From assembly GCA_027029065.1 (NCBI GenBank), contig JALVGO010000002.1, forward strand, positions 1-6,483: DNA of 6,483 bases, given 5' to 3'. Shown one piece after another: positions 5,517 to 6,483 of this stretch; the stretch's first letter is position 1; every line of letters begins with the position of its first letter. A program made the translations under genes and the position numbers. The DNA is from Sulfurovum sp. (GTDB taxonomy: Bacteria > Campylobacterota > Campylobacteria > Campylobacterales > Sulfurovaceae). The notes below the pieces were generated by a model. The model saw only the letters and a list, made by a program, of their open reading frames with translations. It was not told the DNA's origin and made no database searches.

Positions 5517-6483
5517 ATGAGTATATTAGAGAAGTTAACCAACCAAATGCAAGAGACCATCGAGTCGGGGGTCTCCCTTGCACTGCACAATAAAAATCAG
5601 GAAGTAGAACCAATTCACCTTGTATGGGCACTGCTGACCAACAGCAACTCCATACTCAACCAGGCACTCAACAAAATGAGTGCAGAGAAGGCTGCCATAG
5701 AGCTTGAGGCAAAGAGTGTCGCCTCCAAGCTGTCGACAGTCTCTACCGTAACAAAAGAGACCATCAAACTGGGGCAGAACCTTGTGCGCTCACTCCAGAA
5801 TGCCGAAGGGGCAATGGCGGCAAACGGTGACCAGTACCTTGCTGTCGATACTTGGCTGACGGCGAACATCAATGAGAGTTACATCAAAGATGTCATCGGC
5901 AAATATGTCGATATTACCGAGTTTAAAAAGACGCTTGAGTCCATCAGAGGCGGCAAGACCATCGATTCGCAGAGTGCTGATGAGACACTCGAAGCGCTCA
6001 GCCAGTACGGTATAGACCTGACACAAAAGGCCGTAGATGGTGAGCTTGATCCTGTCATCGGGCGTGATGAAGAGGTGCAGCGTGTGATGCAGATCCTTAT
6101 CCGTAAGACAAAGAACAACCCGATCCTCATTGGTGAGCCTGGTACCGGTAAGACTGCCATTGTCGAGGGACTGGCACAGCGTATCGTCAACAAAGAGGTG
6201 CCGCTGAGCCTTCAGAACATGCGTGTCATCTCTCTTGACATGAGCCGACTGATCGCCGGTGCGAAGTACCGCGGTGAGTTTGAAGACAGACTCAAAGCCG
6301 TAGTTGATGAAGTCAAAGAGGCATCCAATATTATCCTCTTTATCGATGAGATTCATACCATTGTCGGCGCAGGCGCAAGTGAAGGGAGCATGGATGCCGC
6401 CAATATCCTCAAACCGGCACTTGCCAGAGGAGAGTTGCACACCATCGGTGCGACCACGCTTAAAGAGTACAGAAAGTACTTTG
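5517..6483 (+). CDS. clpB: ATP-dependent disaggregase ClpB (Hsp100), C-terminus cut by window edge
   Basis: ClpB is a cytoplasmic AAA+ hexamer that pulls proteins out of aggregates together with DnaK. The 322 codons present, with no stop, cover the N domain (about 1-145, beginning [18 protein letters not shown]) and most of the first ATPase module. The linker [20 protein letters not shown] is close to the ClpB consensus, and GEPGTGKT at 206-213 is Walker A. Pore-loop Tyr251 sits in GAKYRGEFE at the same number as in E. coli ClpB. Walker B is IILFIDE at 272-278, with Asp277 and Glu278. The sequence favours ClpB over ClpA, which has a different N-terminal linker and Walker A context. The middle coiled-coil domain that would prove this lies beyond the edge. 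It is divergent from ctpA with a strong promoter of its own. From memory, C. jejuni also has clpB next to this cluster (Cj0509c). Confidence 0.94.
   Translation, partial: MSILEKLTNQMQETIESGVSLALHNKNQEVEPIHLVWALLTNSNSILNQALNKMSAEKAAIELEAKSVASKLSTVSTVTKETIKLGQNLVRSLQNAEGAMAANGDQYLAVDTWLTANINESYIKDVIGKYVDITEFKKTLESIRGGKTIDSQSADETLEALSQYGIDLTQKAVDGELDPVIGRDEEVQRVMQILIRKTKNNPILIGEPGTGKTAIVEGLAQRIVNKEVPLSLQNMRVISLDMSRLIAGAKYRGEFEDRLKAVVDEVKEASNIILFIDEIHTIVGAGASEGSMDAANILKPALARGELHTIGATTLKEYRKYF

Noticed and set aside
5790..6440. Minus-strand open frame of 216 codons opposite clpB
   Set aside because: The plus strand here encodes clear ClpB motifs. The antisense frame has no motif or promoter.
1..6483. 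Defence, toxin-antitoxin or mobile system
   Set aside because: All larger genes are housekeeping families. The 87-residue gene has no antitoxin or toxin partner, and there are no terminal repeats, integrase or transposase.

Overview
This window looks like ordinary chromosomal core-genome sequence from a Campylobacterota (Epsilonproteobacteria) bacterium, probably near Sulfurovum or Sulfurimonas. This rests on the protein styles, the moderate GC content judged by eye, and gene order. The order clpB, ctpA, purC, purS, purQ, a periplasmic/membrane hypothetical and plsC matches, from memory, the Campylobacter jejuni Cj0509c to Cj0516 neighbourhood. I see no mobile elements, tRNA or rRNA genes, CRISPR arrays or phage genes.

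Layout: almost everything from 5300 down to 1 is on the minus strand and reads as one tightly packed transcription unit. In transcription order it holds ctpA (secreted S41 processing protease), purC, purS and purQ (purine synthesis), an uncharacterised membrane protein with a C-terminal SH3-like end, plsC (1-acyl-glycerol-3-phosphate acyltransferase) and an 87-residue hypothetical protein. Genes are separated by 1 to 12 bases or overlap. The last minus-strand gene is a Gph-type HAD phosphatase cut by the left edge. It has its own very good sigma70-type promoter just after the stop codon of the 87-residue gene. The 216-base gap at 5301-5516 is a divergent regulatory region. It holds a strong extended -10 promoter for clpB on the plus strand and a weaker candidate for ctpA on the minus strand. 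clpB (ClpB disaggregase) is cut by the right edge after 322 codons.

How the genes fit together: PurC makes SAICAR. PurS and PurQ are the small and glutaminase subunits of the three-part FGAM synthase, so a short PurL should be encoded elsewhere. PlsC makes phosphatidic acid. CtpA and the SH3-like membrane protein act at the envelope. The unit therefore links nucleotide synthesis, phospholipid synthesis and envelope proteolysis.

No new defence or mobile system is visible. The least explained parts are the 347-residue membrane protein, the 87-residue helical protein and the details of the divergent intergenic region.
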